Source of the DNA: Clostridium manihotivorum
Lineage (GTDB): Bacteria; Bacillota; Clostridia; Clostridiales; Clostridiaceae
Assembly (NCBI RefSeq): GCF_004015185.1
Contig: NZ_CP025746.1
Span: 3,675,776-3,739,775, forward strand
Direction of reading: 5' to 3'
DNA length: 64,000 nucleotides
The notes under the pieces were generated by a model. It ran no database searches, was not told the origin of the DNA, and saw nothing but the letters and a program-made list of their open reading frames with translations. Shown in pieces: positions 1 to 9,167 of the stretch (position 1 is its first letter; each line of letters begins with the position of its first letter). The translations under genes were made by a program, and so were the position numbers.

Positions 1-1314
1 CATACTTTCTTATATCGATTCCATTTAAAAGTATTTGTCCTTCATTAGGCTCATAAAGTCTAGAAAGAAGCTTTATAAAAGTAGTCTTTCCTGAGCCATT
101 CATACCTACAATAGCTAGCTTTTCCCCTATGTTAAGCTTTATGGATAAGTTTTTAAGCACATAATCTTACTACCAGGATACTTAAATGAAACATTTCTAA
201 ACTCTATTTCATATTCGTTGTCGTCTCTTTTTTCCACTGGCAGACTTCCTTTAACATTGGTATTTTCAAGTTCTAAGAATTCTTTATATATCTCTATATA
301 TTGATTATTATTCAAGATGCTTCCCAAAGATCTTAAAAATTGACCACTTCCATCCATGAACTGCTTAATGCTTCCTATATATTGAACAATACTACCAATT
401 GTTATAGCTCCTATAATAGCTTTAAAACCTATAAATAAATACACCGCTCCACTTACAAGAGAAGAGATTAGCCCATCAGCTCCACTGTATTTTGCATTTT
501 TACTACCAAGCTCATTAAATAAATTTTGAGAATTTGTACTAAAAGAATCCATTTCCTTTAGTATCAATTTCTTCTCGTTATAGAGTCTGATCTCCTTGCC
601 TACATTGTAGTCTAAAATCTGATTAAAGTAATAGGAAAAAAATCTATTCATCACTATTATTCTAGAAAAACTATTGAAGAACACCTTGTTTGCTTTAGAT
701 TGAAAGTTTATGCTAATCAGAACACTTATAATTATTAGTATAAAAAAACTATAGGTAAACAGACTTGAGTTTATAAAAGATACATTTCTATCTCCTAATA
801 TTTTTTCATTGAACAAGCTAATAACCATAGCAATTGAAGTTATAAGTGTAAATATTCCCTTTTCTATCTCTCCTAACTCATTCATAAGAAATATAATTCC
901 ACCACCATTTAACTTTGTAGCCTCGGTTATCTTTGTTCTTAAGATATACGTTTCTGGATTTTCTATGTTTTTATAGGACATATTTAGTATCTTCTCATCA
1001 AGCCTCATTTTTTGATTATCTTCTATAGCCCCTTTTAATTCCCTGGCTAAATGCTCTAATATAGTTGAAATAAGGTGAACTAGTAGGTTTAAGCAAATAG
1101 TCACTATGACTAAGGTGAACAGCTTATTTTTATCTTTTGCCCCTGTTAATTGATCAATTATCTTAGCAGACATATAGATATTTATAAACGGAAAGCTTGC
1201 TTTAAAAAAGGCTTCCAAAATGGTAACTGGTATTACCCAAGGCTGTAGATTAAATATTTCTTTTATGCCAAACTTAAGCATAGCTCCATTTTTCTTTAAC
1301 TTATCCTTATGCAT
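1..1314 (-). pseudogene. ABC exporter half-transporter, frameshifted and cut by window edge
   Basis: The N-terminal part encodes a six-helix ABC exporter membrane domain (helices from about residue 25, core to about 330) and the start of a nucleotide-binding domain (EIEFRNVSFKYPGSK). At about position 166 one base appears to be missing: the open frame ends at 139, but the other frame continues with DYVLKNLSIKLNIGEKLAIV and a Walker A (GMNGSGKTT) and is still open at base 1. The ATG at 1314 is preferred because AGGTGATG lies 9 nt upstream; it overlaps the stop of the preceding ABC gene, so the two are translationally coupled and probably form a heterodimer. Substrate unknown; peptide export is plausible from the LytTR pair upstream. 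Either a real pseudogene or a one-base sequence error. Confidence 0.8.
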
Positions 1315-3145
1315 ATTTCTCATCACCTACACTTTCTTTATAGTAGTAACTTTGCATATCATACATCTTCTTATACTGGCCACCTTTGCTCATAAGCTCT
1401 TCATGACTTCCTTCTTCTAAGATGTTGCCTTCTCCAATAAATAGTATCCTGTCACAAAATCTAGTTGAAGATAACCTATGAGATATGAATATAGAGGTAC
1501 TGCCTTTTGTAAGTTCATTATATTTTTCATATATTTCACTTTCAGCTAATGGGTCCAATGCTGCAGTAGGCTCATCCAGTATTATAATAGGTGAGTTTTT
1601 ATACAGTGCTCTAGCAAGCATAAGCTTTTGCATCTCTCCACCAGATAAATCTATTGCTTCATCATATATTGATTTAACTAATAAAGTATCCTTCCCTTTT
1701 TCCAGACTATCAATCTTTCTTGAAAGACCTGCCATCTTAATAACTCTATCTATTTCTTTAAAACTTATTTCTTCAGCTGACTTCAATGCTATATTTTTTT
1801 CTATTGATAGTGGCAGAAGATGTATATCTTGAAATACTACAGAAATTAACGAATAATACTCATCTCTATTATAAAGTTCAATGTTTTTTCCATTAATAAG
1901 TATCTCTCCTTTATTTGGAGTATACAGCCCACAAATGATCTTTACTAAAGTACTTTTTCCGGCACCATTAACTCCAACTAAAGCAATCTTTTCTCCCTTT
2001 TTTATATGAACATTAATTCCTTTAATAGTGTAGTCCTCAGCGCCTGGATATTTGTAGTATAAATTTCTCAGTTCAATATCGAGAGGAAGCTCATAAGAGT
2101 CTGGAAGCTTATCCCCTTGCTTTCTATTTTTATTATCTTCTAATTCCAAATACTCTCTTAAATCGCATACATCTAAACTTATGGAATTTAGCGAGTTATA
2201 ATTTTTAATAATCCCAGAAAGCCAGGTAGAAAACCCACTTACTGCTCCAAAATACAATACAAAATCACCTATAGGCATATCTCTATATAATACAGAATAA
2301 ATAAGAAAACCATAGGTTATGCCATCTCTTAAAAAAATTAAGCTTCCATCAACAAAATTACTAAAGCATCTACGATATATGTTCTTCCTTCTATAATATA
2401 GCTTTTGTTTTTTTAGTCTAGAGAACATCTCTTTAAGCCAAGGAAACATATTATATAGTCTCATATCCTTAGCTGCCTTAAAGTCACCTGCCCAATTGAT
2501 TACATATCTAAGCTTCATTTGTATTGGTGTTATATTAGCCTTATTTCTATGTTCATAGTTGTTTACATATCTTCCTACTAAATAATTTATTATTGAAGAA
2601 AACACTAAAAACATCACTATAAGTGGATTTATTTTAGATATTATCTTTGAATATACAATAAAGCCAATAAGGTTTGAAAAAAGTTCTATTAACACCATTA
2701 TTATAGCCTCTGTAGCTGAATCATTTGAATCTACTGAAGTACATGCCTTCTCAATCCGCTCTTGCCCTGATGGACCATCTATGTTTTCAAAATCTGTATC
2801 TAAGGTTTTCTCTGTAATTAGTCCACTATACTTCATTCTGTAAGCTATACTCTTAAACATTGACAAGGATCTTAGACTGTTTAACAATATATTTAAAATA
2901 ACCATACAAAGCACTGTTGCCCATAGACTAATAAACAAAGCAGCTATTGAACTTTTTCTGGTTACAGAATCTATTACAACCTTAGGTATATAAATTCCTA
3001 ACAAAGGTATAGCCACTATAATAGGTATTTGTATAAATGCTACAAAAAATAATTTTTTATCCCACCTCCACAAATTTTTTATAAGATAGCTTACATTTTG
3101 AAAGGTCGAATAACTAGGTTTATTTTTCTCACTTCTACTTCTCAT
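1307..3145 (-). CDS. ABC transporter, fused permease/ATP-binding protein
   Basis: A 612-residue exporter-type half-transporter: membrane domain with about six helices in residues 30-330, then an ATP-binding domain with Walker A (GVNGAGKST), Q-loop (VFQDIHLLP), signature LSGGEMQK, Walker B (PIIILDEP) and the switch histidine (ISHRLSS). The ATG at 3145 is chosen over an upstream in-frame ATG because GAGGTG sits 6 nt before it. It precedes and overlaps a second half-transporter, and follows a histidine kinase gene after a short terminator-like hairpin. The pair probably acts as a heterodimeric exporter in the cytoplasmic membrane. Substrate cannot be read from sequence. Confidence 0.88.
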   Translation of the reverse strand: MRSRSEKNKPSYSTFQNVSYLIKNLWRWDKKLFFVAFIQIPIIVAIPLLGIYIPKVVIDSVTRKSSIAALFISLWATVLCMVILNILLNSLRSLSMFKSIAYRMKYSGLITEKTLDTDFENIDGPSGQERIEKACTSVDSNDSATEAIIMVLIELFSNLIGFIVYSKIISKINPLIVMFLVFSSIINYLVGRYVNNYEHRNKANITPIQMKLRYVINWAGDFKAAKDMRLYNMFPWLKEMFSRLKKQKLYYRRKNIYRRCFSNFVDGSLIFLRDGITYGFLIYSVLYRDMPIGDFVLYFGAVSGFSTWLSGIIKNYNSLNSISLDVCDLREYLELEDNKNRKQGDKLPDSYELPLDIELRNLYYKYPGAEDYTIKGINVHIKKGEKIALVGVNGAGKSTLVKIICGLYTPNKGEILINGKNIELYNRDEYYSLISVVFQDIHLLPLSIEKNIALKSAEEISFKEIDRVIKMAGLSRKIDSLEKGKDTLLVKSIYDEAIDLSGGEMQKLMLARALYKNSPIIILDEPTAALDPLAESEIYEKYNELTKGSTSIFISHRLSSTRFCDRILFIGEGNILEEGSHEELMSKGGQYKKMYDMQSYYYKESVGDEKYA

Positions 3146-3192
3146 ACTTATCACCTCACCCATATGATAACAAGAATTTTAAAATTAACTAT

Positions 3193-3232
3193 AAAAAAAG
3201 CACCAATGGTTATAATGTTGACACCAATGGTA
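3193..3232 (-). terminator. Hairpin with T-run between kinase and ABC genes
   Basis: On the minus strand ACCATTGGTG occurs twice; because the word is nearly self-complementary the copies pair 8 of 9 positions and are followed by seven Ts. This may give partial termination or processing between the two-component genes and the ABC genes. Confidence 0.5.
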
Positions 3233-3242
3233 CCTATACTAC

Positions 3243-3977
3243 TTAAAGTGGAAGCATTACCTCAGTAGCAAATACTCCTTCTTCACTTTGTCTATTTATA
3301 AATCCATTATATTTATTAACTATACTATCAACTCTTTTTATTCCAAAACCATGATTGTTACCTAGCTTAGTGGTTATATATGACAAGCCATTTTTCTTTA
3401 CATATCCACAGGTAGAATTAGTGATTGAAATATAAAGCTGCTGCTTCATCTCTCTTATATACACTCTAATAAATCTATTTTCTTCTTTTTCTATTTTTAG
3501 AACAGCTTCCATGGCATTGTCCATAAGGTTACCAATGACTACACTGAGATCTATATCAGATATTTTTAGCTTTTTAGGTACCGCAGCTTTAGCATTTATA
3601 TTAATATTATGACTTAAGGCTAAGGATAGCTTAGAGTTTAAGATTGCATCCACCATAACATTGCCGGTTTTCAAAACAGTATCTACTGATGTTAGGTCCT
3701 TGTCCAATTCATTTAAATAATTCTCCATATCGCTATATTTTTCTAATACAAGATGTGCTTTCATGGTTTGTATGTGATTATGATAATCGTGTCTCCAGGC
3801 TCTCATCTGCTTATATATATTCTCAACCTCGTTATAGTGCTTTGTTATTAAATCATTCTGATAATTAGCTACATAATTATTTACCAATCGATAAAATATG
3901 TATCTAAGCATTATAACCATCACTAGAGTTAAAAGTAGTACTCCAATAATTATGCCTAGTATTTTTATGCTACTCAT
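3243..3977 (-). CDS. GHKL-family sensor histidine kinase (LytTR partner)
   Basis: A short (244 aa) kinase with one N-terminal membrane segment (residues 5-28), then a cytosolic dimerisation/phosphoacceptor region with the MRAWRHDYHNH motif (phosphorylated His in RHDYHNH) and a GHKL ATPase domain with N-box NLMDNAMEAV and G-box NHGFGIKRV. This is the AgrC/NatK-like class, but it lacks the multi-helix sensor of AgrC, so it probably senses through its single helix or a partner protein. The start has GAGGTGACC upstream and overlaps the end of the response-regulator gene by 8 nt, indicating one operon. No peptide pheromone precursor was found nearby. Confidence 0.85.
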   Translation of the reverse strand: MSSIKILGIIIGVLLLTLVMVIMLRYIFYRLVNNYVANYQNDLITKHYNEVENIYKQMRAWRHDYHNHIQTMKAHLVLEKYSDMENYLNELDKDLTSVDTVLKTGNVMVDAILNSKLSLALSHNININAKAAVPKKLKISDIDLSVVIGNLMDNAMEAVLKIEKEENRFIRVYIREMKQQLYISITNSTCGYVKKNGLSYITTKLGNNHGFGIKRVDSIVNKYNGFINRQSEEGVFATEVMLPL

Positions 3978-4698
3978 TTAGGTCACCTCTAAAATATTTA
4001 ATAAAGGCTAAATTCGTATCTGCATACATTCTTCTGCTTATGGGAATCTTTTCACCACTATCCAATTCTAACTCACTCGTCCCAATTTTCCTTATATAGG
4101 CTAATCCAACTATGTATGATCTGTGACATCTTATAAATCCTTGGATATTTAATTCCTTTTCTATAGCACTAATGCTTTTTCTTATGGTATAATTTTTCTC
4201 CTTTGTGTGCAATTCAACACTGTGAGCAAAAGCTTCGATATAAATTATATTCTCTTGATCTAATTTATGTATTTCCCCATCTGAATTTATAAGGATAGTT
4301 TCTGGCTCTTTAGAAATTTTAGCTATAGCTCTATCTAAGCTAAGATATAATTTTTCTTCTTTTATTGGCTTTATTAGATAATTTATAGCAGCTACATCAT
4401 ATCCTTCACTAATGTACTCAGTAACAGCGGTTATGAAGATTATATTTATTTTCTCGTCTTCAGTGCGTATGTTTTTTGCTAAATCTATGCCACTTTGCCC
4501 CTTCATCTGTATATCTAGTAATAGAATATTATATTTTTTGTCCATGCTATAAGCAAAATGAAAGCTTTCCGCGCTATGAAATCTCTCCACACAAACTCTC
4601 ATAGCTTTATCAAAAGCCCAATTCTTAACCAATTTCTCTAAGAGCTCAACCTGTATCTCTTCATCATCTACTATTGCTATATTAATTATGTCATTCAT
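3970..4698 (-). CDS. LytTR-family response regulator
   Basis: Residues 1-125 form a receiver domain: acidic pair DDEE near the start, phosphoacceptor Asp in ILLLDIQMKG, Thr in FITAVTE and Lys in LIKPIKEEK. Residues about 140-235 form a LytTR DNA-binding domain (IIYIEAFAHSVELHT, FIRCHRSYIVGL). Such regulators bind pairs of short direct repeats. GAGGGTGG precedes the ATG. It is the first gene of the minus-strand run kinase, ABC, ABC, which it probably controls. Confidence 0.9.
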   Translation of the reverse strand: MNDIINIAIVDDEEIQVELLEKLVKNWAFDKAMRVCVERFHSAESFHFAYSMDKKYNILLLDIQMKGQSGIDLAKNIRTEDEKINIIFITAVTEYISEGYDVAAINYLIKPIKEEKLYLSLDRAIAKISKEPETILINSDGEIHKLDQENIIYIEAFAHSVELHTKEKNYTIRKSISAIEKELNIQGFIRCHRSYIVGLAYIRKIGTSELELDSGEKIPISRRMYADTNLAFIKYFRGDLNE

Positions 4699-5106
4699 CC
4701 CTACTCCACCCTCTAATATTTCCCATTTAACTTAATAATCCCACTTTGTGCTTCAATTATATAATACAACTTATTACATTTCAAACATATACTACCTCGC
4801 ATAGCAAATTCAAATACAAATTAAATTTTTCTATAATCCTCACCAACATTTATTTAACACATTCACTTATAGTAGCACTTTTATATTCACCCATCAGTTC
4901 TAAAAAAGAAAGTACATACCTTAAGATTAATTCAAATAAGCTTGTATCCCTTCACCACAAAATCTATTTTCAAAACTTTTTTAAGGTTTAAAAGTGCTAT
5001 AAATAATTTAACAGCCTTACTGGTACATATTTAAAGATACTTAAACTACAAATTTACTAAAACATATAAGAATCGTTGCTATTCTAAGATATTTAAAGCT
5101 TTATAT

Positions 5107-5124
5107 TTGTACTACTCAGTACAA
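5107..5124. promoter_or_regulatory. Palindromic operator candidate, copy 1
   Basis: TTGTACTACTCAGTACAA is a perfect 7-4-7 inverted repeat. The same arms recur 80 bp downstream with a different spacer (TGTC). Arms of this length and symmetry suit a dimeric repressor of TetR, MarR or similar type. It lies 103 bp before the lipase start codon. Confidence 0.6.
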
Positions 5125-5186
5125 TAAACTTTTTAACCTAAAGAGGTATTTTACAGATTTATACAAATGCTCTACTTCGTGCTATA

Positions 5187-5204
5187 TTGTACTTGTCAGT
5201 ACAA
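5187..5204. promoter_or_regulatory. Palindromic operator candidate, copy 2
   Basis: TTGTACTTGTCAGTACAA, the second perfect 7-4-7 palindrome, ends 22 bp before the lipase ATG. It overlaps a possible -10 box (TATATT, 5184-5189), so binding here would be expected to block transcription. Copy 1 lies exactly 80 bp upstream, a distance that would allow looping or cooperative binding. Confidence 0.6.
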
Positions 5205-5226
5205 AAAAATAGTGAGGTGTTTCATT

Positions 5227-6540
5227 ATGAAAAACTCTATTAAAAAATCGTTAATTTTAATGCTAGCTTTTATAGTATCTTTCTTCATCCCATCTACAGG
5301 AACCTTAGTTAAGGCTAGCACCTCCCAAACTCAAACTTCAACTATAACTTCATCATTACCTCAGCTAAATAATGATTACCCAATTGTAATGGTTCACGGT
5401 CTCTTTGGCTGGGGAAATGATGAACTTTTTGGAATTAACTATTGGGGTGGCCAAAATAGTCTTAAGGATTTATTAACCTCAAAAGGTTATAAAGTCTTTA
5501 CGCCAACCATTGGTTCTATATCTAGCAACTGGGATAGAGCCTGTGAATTGTATGCTTACTTAAAAGGCGGCACCGTGGACTATGGCGAAGAACATTCAAA
5601 GAAAGATGGACATTCCCGTTATGGAAGAACTTACCCAGGAGTTTATCCAGAGCTTGGAACAATAGGTCCAAATGGCCTTAGAAAAATTCATTTAATTGGT
5701 CACAGCATGGGTGGTGAAACCATTAGAGTATTAGCCCAATTACTTGAAAATGGAGATCCAGATGAGATAAAAAATAATACAAAAGATATAAGTCCACTAT
5801 TCGCAGGAAATCATCATTGGATAGACAGTATAACTACAATTGGAACTCCCCATGATGGAAGTCAAGAGGACGAAAAACAGGATAACTTAGAACCTTTCTT
5901 TCATCAAATCTTTGCAGCTATGGCAAGTAGAGGCGGAATAATTTATTCGAGCAATCCTTGCTTTGATTTTAGAATGGATCAATGGGGCTTAAAGAAACAA
6001 CCAGGCGAATCCTTTGACAGTTATGCTCATAGAGTTTTTAGCAGCAATCTGTGGAAACAAACAAAAGATTTAAGTATATGGGATCTATCACAAGAAGGTG
6101 CAAAAGAACTTAACACTTGGGTTAAGGCGCAAAGTGATATTTATTACTTCTCCATAGCCTGTGTAGATACCCATGAAGATTTACTTACAGGTCATCAGTT
6201 TCCTAATGTTAATATGGATCCATTACTTTTAAAAAGTTCTATATTTATGGGACAATACACTAACTCTACTCCAGGTAAAGTGCAAGTTGACAGCTCCTGG
6301 TGGAGAAATGATGGAATCGTTAGTGTTAGATCTGCCATAGCTCCACATGAGGGCTCCACAGATAGAATTATAAACTATAATGCAAATGCTACTACACAAA
6401 AGGGAGTATGGAACTACATGGGAGAAATAAATGATGTAGATCATATAGAAGTGGTATCTCAAGATAATCCTATACATCAAAAATATCTACAAAACAGATT
6501 CATTGATTTAGCTAAAATGCTAAACAACCTACCTAAATAG
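5227..6540 (+). CDS. Secreted triacylglycerol lipase, family I.5-like
   Basis: A 437-residue secreted hydrolase. The signal peptide runs MKNSIKKSLILMLAF to about VKA at residue 31. The mature part has the oxyanion segment IVMVHGLFGWG, nucleophile Ser in GHSMGGET, and a catalytic His in DVDHIEVV near the C-terminus. The insert with HSRYGRTYPG, and the long lid region, are as in large Gram-positive lipases of the Staphylococcus/Geobacillus type, which bind zinc and calcium. The ATG at 5227 is chosen because GAGGTG lies 7 nt upstream and the signal peptide begins there. Likely regulated through the twin palindromes upstream. Followed by a strong hairpin, so monocistronic. Confidence 0.9.
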   Translation: MKNSIKKSLILMLAFIVSFFIPSTGTLVKASTSQTQTSTITSSLPQLNNDYPIVMVHGLFGWGNDELFGINYWGGQNSLKDLLTSKGYKVFTPTIGSISSNWDRACELYAYLKGGTVDYGEEHSKKDGHSRYGRTYPGVYPELGTIGPNGLRKIHLIGHSMGGETIRVLAQLLENGDPDEIKNNTKDISPLFAGNHHWIDSITTIGTPHDGSQEDEKQDNLEPFFHQIFAAMASRGGIIYSSNPCFDFRMDQWGLKKQPGESFDSYAHRVFSSNLWKQTKDLSIWDLSQEGAKELNTWVKAQSDIYYFSIACVDTHEDLLTGHQFPNVNMDPLLLKSSIFMGQYTNSTPGKVQVDSSWWRNDGIVSVRSAIAPHEGSTDRIINYNANATTQKGVWNYMGEINDVDHIEVVSQDNPIHQKYLQNRFIDLAKMLNNLPK

Positions 6541-6599
6541 CTTATTAATTCTTCACTATAGGTATAGATAAAAGCAGATATTTATAATTTATAATTTTA

Positions 6600-6651
6600 T
6601 AGAAGCCATGCATTAAAGTCGGCTCGTTTAACCTTTTATGCATGGCTTCTA
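6600..6651 (+). terminator. Terminator-like hairpin after the lipase gene
   Basis: Arms of about 19 nt around AGAAGCCATGCAT and ATGCATGGCTTCT with one mismatch and a loop of about 14 nt; only a weak T-tract (TATTTGT) follows. Confidence 0.6.
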
Positions 6652-6760
6652 TTTGTAAAAGTGCTTTTATGCCTTTTTCAATAATTTCTTTTTATTAACC
6701 TTTTTTAATAGCCTATTTTTTAAGAATAGAAAAGCTTTCTATTCTTAATAGTACTTTATT

Positions 6761-7405
6761 TTATTCAACCAAACTGAACTTTCTTAAAGTAGGTGTTATA
6801 AGTCTCATGAACCAATCTATTAACGGTCCATAGATAAGCATACCAATTATTGTACCTTCTCTTACTGTCAGCTTGTTTCTAAAAATCAATGCAACTGCAA
6901 CAGAAATAATAATAGATAATAGGTCTACTGCTTGCCTTATGCTACCAAAATTCTTATTAATTCTTTTAGCTACAACCATACATGCAGATTCTAAAGGAAA
7001 ACTAATAAAGTTAATAGCCATGATAACAGACACTGCAAAAGCACAAAGAATGAAACATGTAAATAGCAATATTAAGCTTACAAAATAACTGTCTACAGTG
7101 AATTTTGAACATATGTCATAATATACATAATTTATCACTAGTCCCACAAGTATAGATGCAAATACTTGTAGAGCATGTTTTACTTTAAATTCCTTCTTTA
7201 ATAAAAGTAATTGAAGAAGCACACAGCTTATATTTAGTATCATAGAAAGAGTTCCTACTTTTACTACTAATACTGTTGATATAGTTTGACTGAGTGCATC
7301 CCATGCAGTAACTCCTATAGCAGCTTTAAGCCCTAGGCTTGCCCCAATTGCCGTTAATATGATGTTGATAGTTACGACTATAAATTTACTAATACTCTTT
7401 TTCAT
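6761..7405 (-). CDS. YczE/YitT-like integral membrane protein
   Basis: A 214-residue protein with about five membrane helices. The opening pattern, a helix then GASLGLKAAIGVTAWDALSQ, is typical of the YczE/YyaS/YitT-like family of unknown function. AGAAGGAGA precedes the ATG. It stands alone, convergent with the lipase gene. It could be a transporter, but no substrate can be inferred. Confidence 0.7.
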   Translation of the reverse strand: MKKSISKFIVVTINIILTAIGASLGLKAAIGVTAWDALSQTISTVLVVKVGTLSMILNISCVLLQLLLLKKEFKVKHALQVFASILVGLVINYVYYDICSKFTVDSYFVSLILLFTCFILCAFAVSVIMAINFISFPLESACMVVAKRINKNFGSIRQAVDLLSIIISVAVALIFRNKLTVREGTIIGMLIYGPLIDWFMRLITPTLRKFSLVE

Positions 7406-7783
7406 CTAATCTCCTTCTATAGGGAACTTTTATAAAAATTTCATTTATACATATTTGACAATCATCTCATATAAAATTATCAAATAATGCTCAGCTTAAG
7501 TTTATTTAATGTGAACCCATAGAGTTCCTAACTCAACTATTAATTTAATAAATAAATTTCATACCTTATAATAATATACAAAATTTAGACAAACTTAAAT
7601 ATGTAGATATAAAAAACAATACTAATTTATCTTTTTTATTAAAAAAACACATTCCACTTCCATTATATGTTTACCATGTAATACTTTTGAACTATAATTT
7701 TAGTAAGCTTATATAATAACAAAAGAATTTATGATGCAATATCATAAATTCTTTTATTCTAAGCTAAAATATAAACTTATCGA
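7406..7783. other. Intergenic, AT-rich
   Basis: No gene is seen. It contains the promoter region of the YczE-like gene and, next to the GH43 gene, a strong hairpin listed separately. Confidence 0.5.
7721..7755 (-). terminator. Terminator of the GH43 gene
   Basis: AAAAGAATTTATGAT pairs perfectly over 15 bp with ATCATAAATTCTTTT across a 5-nt loop, giving a T-tract on either strand. It lies 29 bp beyond the stop of the minus-strand GH43 gene. Confidence 0.75.
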
Positions 7784-8731
7784 TTAATCTAACTCAAAAC
7801 GTGGTCTTCCATCGTTGTCCCATTTTATCTTCATAACCATAGTGTGACGATTGTAATCGTATAACGGATTACCAACGATCTTTTCATATGGACGAGCATG
7901 ATAAATTAATAGATCATCTCCATCCTCTGAAACAGTAAAGCTGTTATGGCCTGGACCATATATATTTCTTTCAGGATCAGTTGCGAAAACTGGATATCTT
8001 GATTTTCTCCAAGATTGTGGGTCAAGTAAATCAGCTGTGTCATCAGCTTCTAAAAGCCCCATGCAATAAGCAGCTCCAGTTGAACTACAAGAGAACGTTA
8101 CAAATATCTTGCCATTTCTTTTTAGTACTGCTGGTCCCTCATTTACCCAGAACTCAAATCTTTCCCAATCATAATCAGGTGTAGTTAGTAGGACTTGTAC
8201 AGTTTTTAGCTTAATTGGTGATTCCATCTCTGCTATATAAAGATTAGAAATTCCACCTTCTCCGCCTACCTTCTCAGCCCATATAAAATATCTCTTCCCA
8301 TTATGTTCAAATACTGTAGCATCCAATGAGAAATCAGTAAATGAATAAGGATCATTATCAGCTCTTTGCATCATGCCTCTTTCAACCCATAGGTCAGACA
8401 TTGGTTCATCTCCAGTACACTCTAAAACATATGGACGTATCTTCCATACATCTTCCTTTTCACCTGCAGCAAAATATATAAACCATTTTCCATCAAGGTA
8501 ATGAATTTCTGGTGCCCATATATGTTCACTCATAGGACCACTTTCATGTCTTTTCCAAACTGCTTTTGTTTCAGCTGTAGCTAAACCATCTATGGTTTTT
8601 GATCTTCTAAGCTCGATATAATCATAAGTTGGTACAGAAGCAGTAAAATAGTAATATCCATCAGTATGTTTATATACATACGGATCTGCTCTCTGCTCAA
8701 TTAAAGGTTTTGTAAAAGTATTTGCGATCAT
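7784..8731 (-). CDS. Glycoside hydrolase family 43 (arabinosidase/xylosidase type)
   Basis: A single-domain, five-bladed beta-propeller enzyme of 315 residues without signal peptide, so probably cytoplasmic and acting on imported oligosaccharides. The family triad is visible: base Asp in RADPYVYKH, pKa-modulating Asp in SLDATVFEH, acid Glu in VNEGPAVLK. The ATG at 8731 is preferred over one 21 nt upstream because AGGGGG lies 9 nt before it. The family acts on alpha-L-arabinofuranosides or beta-xylosides; the exact substrate is not readable, though the giant arabinanases in the same window favour arabino-oligosaccharides. Monocistronic. Confidence 0.85.
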   Translation of the reverse strand: MIANTFTKPLIEQRADPYVYKHTDGYYYFTASVPTYDYIELRRSKTIDGLATAETKAVWKRHESGPMSEHIWAPEIHYLDGKWFIYFAAGEKEDVWKIRPYVLECTGDEPMSDLWVERGMMQRADNDPYSFTDFSLDATVFEHNGKRYFIWAEKVGGEGGISNLYIAEMESPIKLKTVQVLLTTPDYDWERFEFWVNEGPAVLKRNGKIFVTFSCSSTGAAYCMGLLEADDTADLLDPQSWRKSRYPVFATDPERNIYGPGHNSFTVSEDGDDLLIYHARPYEKIVGNPLYDYNRHTMVMKIKWDNDGRPRFELD

Positions 8732-9167
8732 CCGTTTATTCCCCCTAGACATTAACTAAATAGATTAAAACACTTTATGTTTTTCTAAAACAATTCAACC
8801 TAACACCATTATATATCATATCTAATTTAATTTCTATACCTTTGATTTAATATTTATTAAAATAAACAAAATTTATTTTAAATAATTAATTTAACATAAC
8901 AAATAAAAAATCATATATTATTTTATATATCCATTAAAAATTATATTCTTTTTATATAAAAATAAGAGGATTTATCGAGTTTTCCTACTCAATAAATCCT
9001 TTTACGATTTTTTCTAAAACCTTAATCAAAAACCAATTTAATGAATACAATCACTATTTTATAATTATTTAAAAAGGTCTTATAAAGCTTAGATCTTTTT
9101 TTCTAATTGAAGGGATCCAAACTTATAGCTCATTATTATTCTTCGGATTACTTAGTTGTTAAGATGT
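8732..9167. other. Intergenic between GH43 and murE
   Basis: Very AT-rich. It holds the GH43 promoter region, with homopolymeric A/T runs around 8820-8960, and the murE terminator. No open frame with a ribosome binding site. Confidence 0.5.
8955..9002 (-). terminator. Terminator downstream of murE
   Basis: On the minus strand AGGATTTATTGAG pairs with CTCGATAAATCCT (one G-T) around a TAGGAAAA loop, followed by TTATTTTTATA. Confidence 0.7.

Larger units (their letters stand above)
4699..5226. other. Intergenic region between divergent regulator and lipase genes
   Basis: AT-rich and without a convincing gene. It must hold the promoters of the minus-strand LytTR operon and the plus-strand lipase. 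The only clear signals are the two palindromes described separately, close to the lipase start. A short open frame at 4746-4991 has no ribosome binding site and no recognisable composition, and is not counted as a gene. Confidence 0.6.

Noticed and set aside
4746-4991. 81-codon open frame upstream of the lipase
   Set aside because: No ribosome binding site, low-complexity AT-driven composition and no recognisable family.
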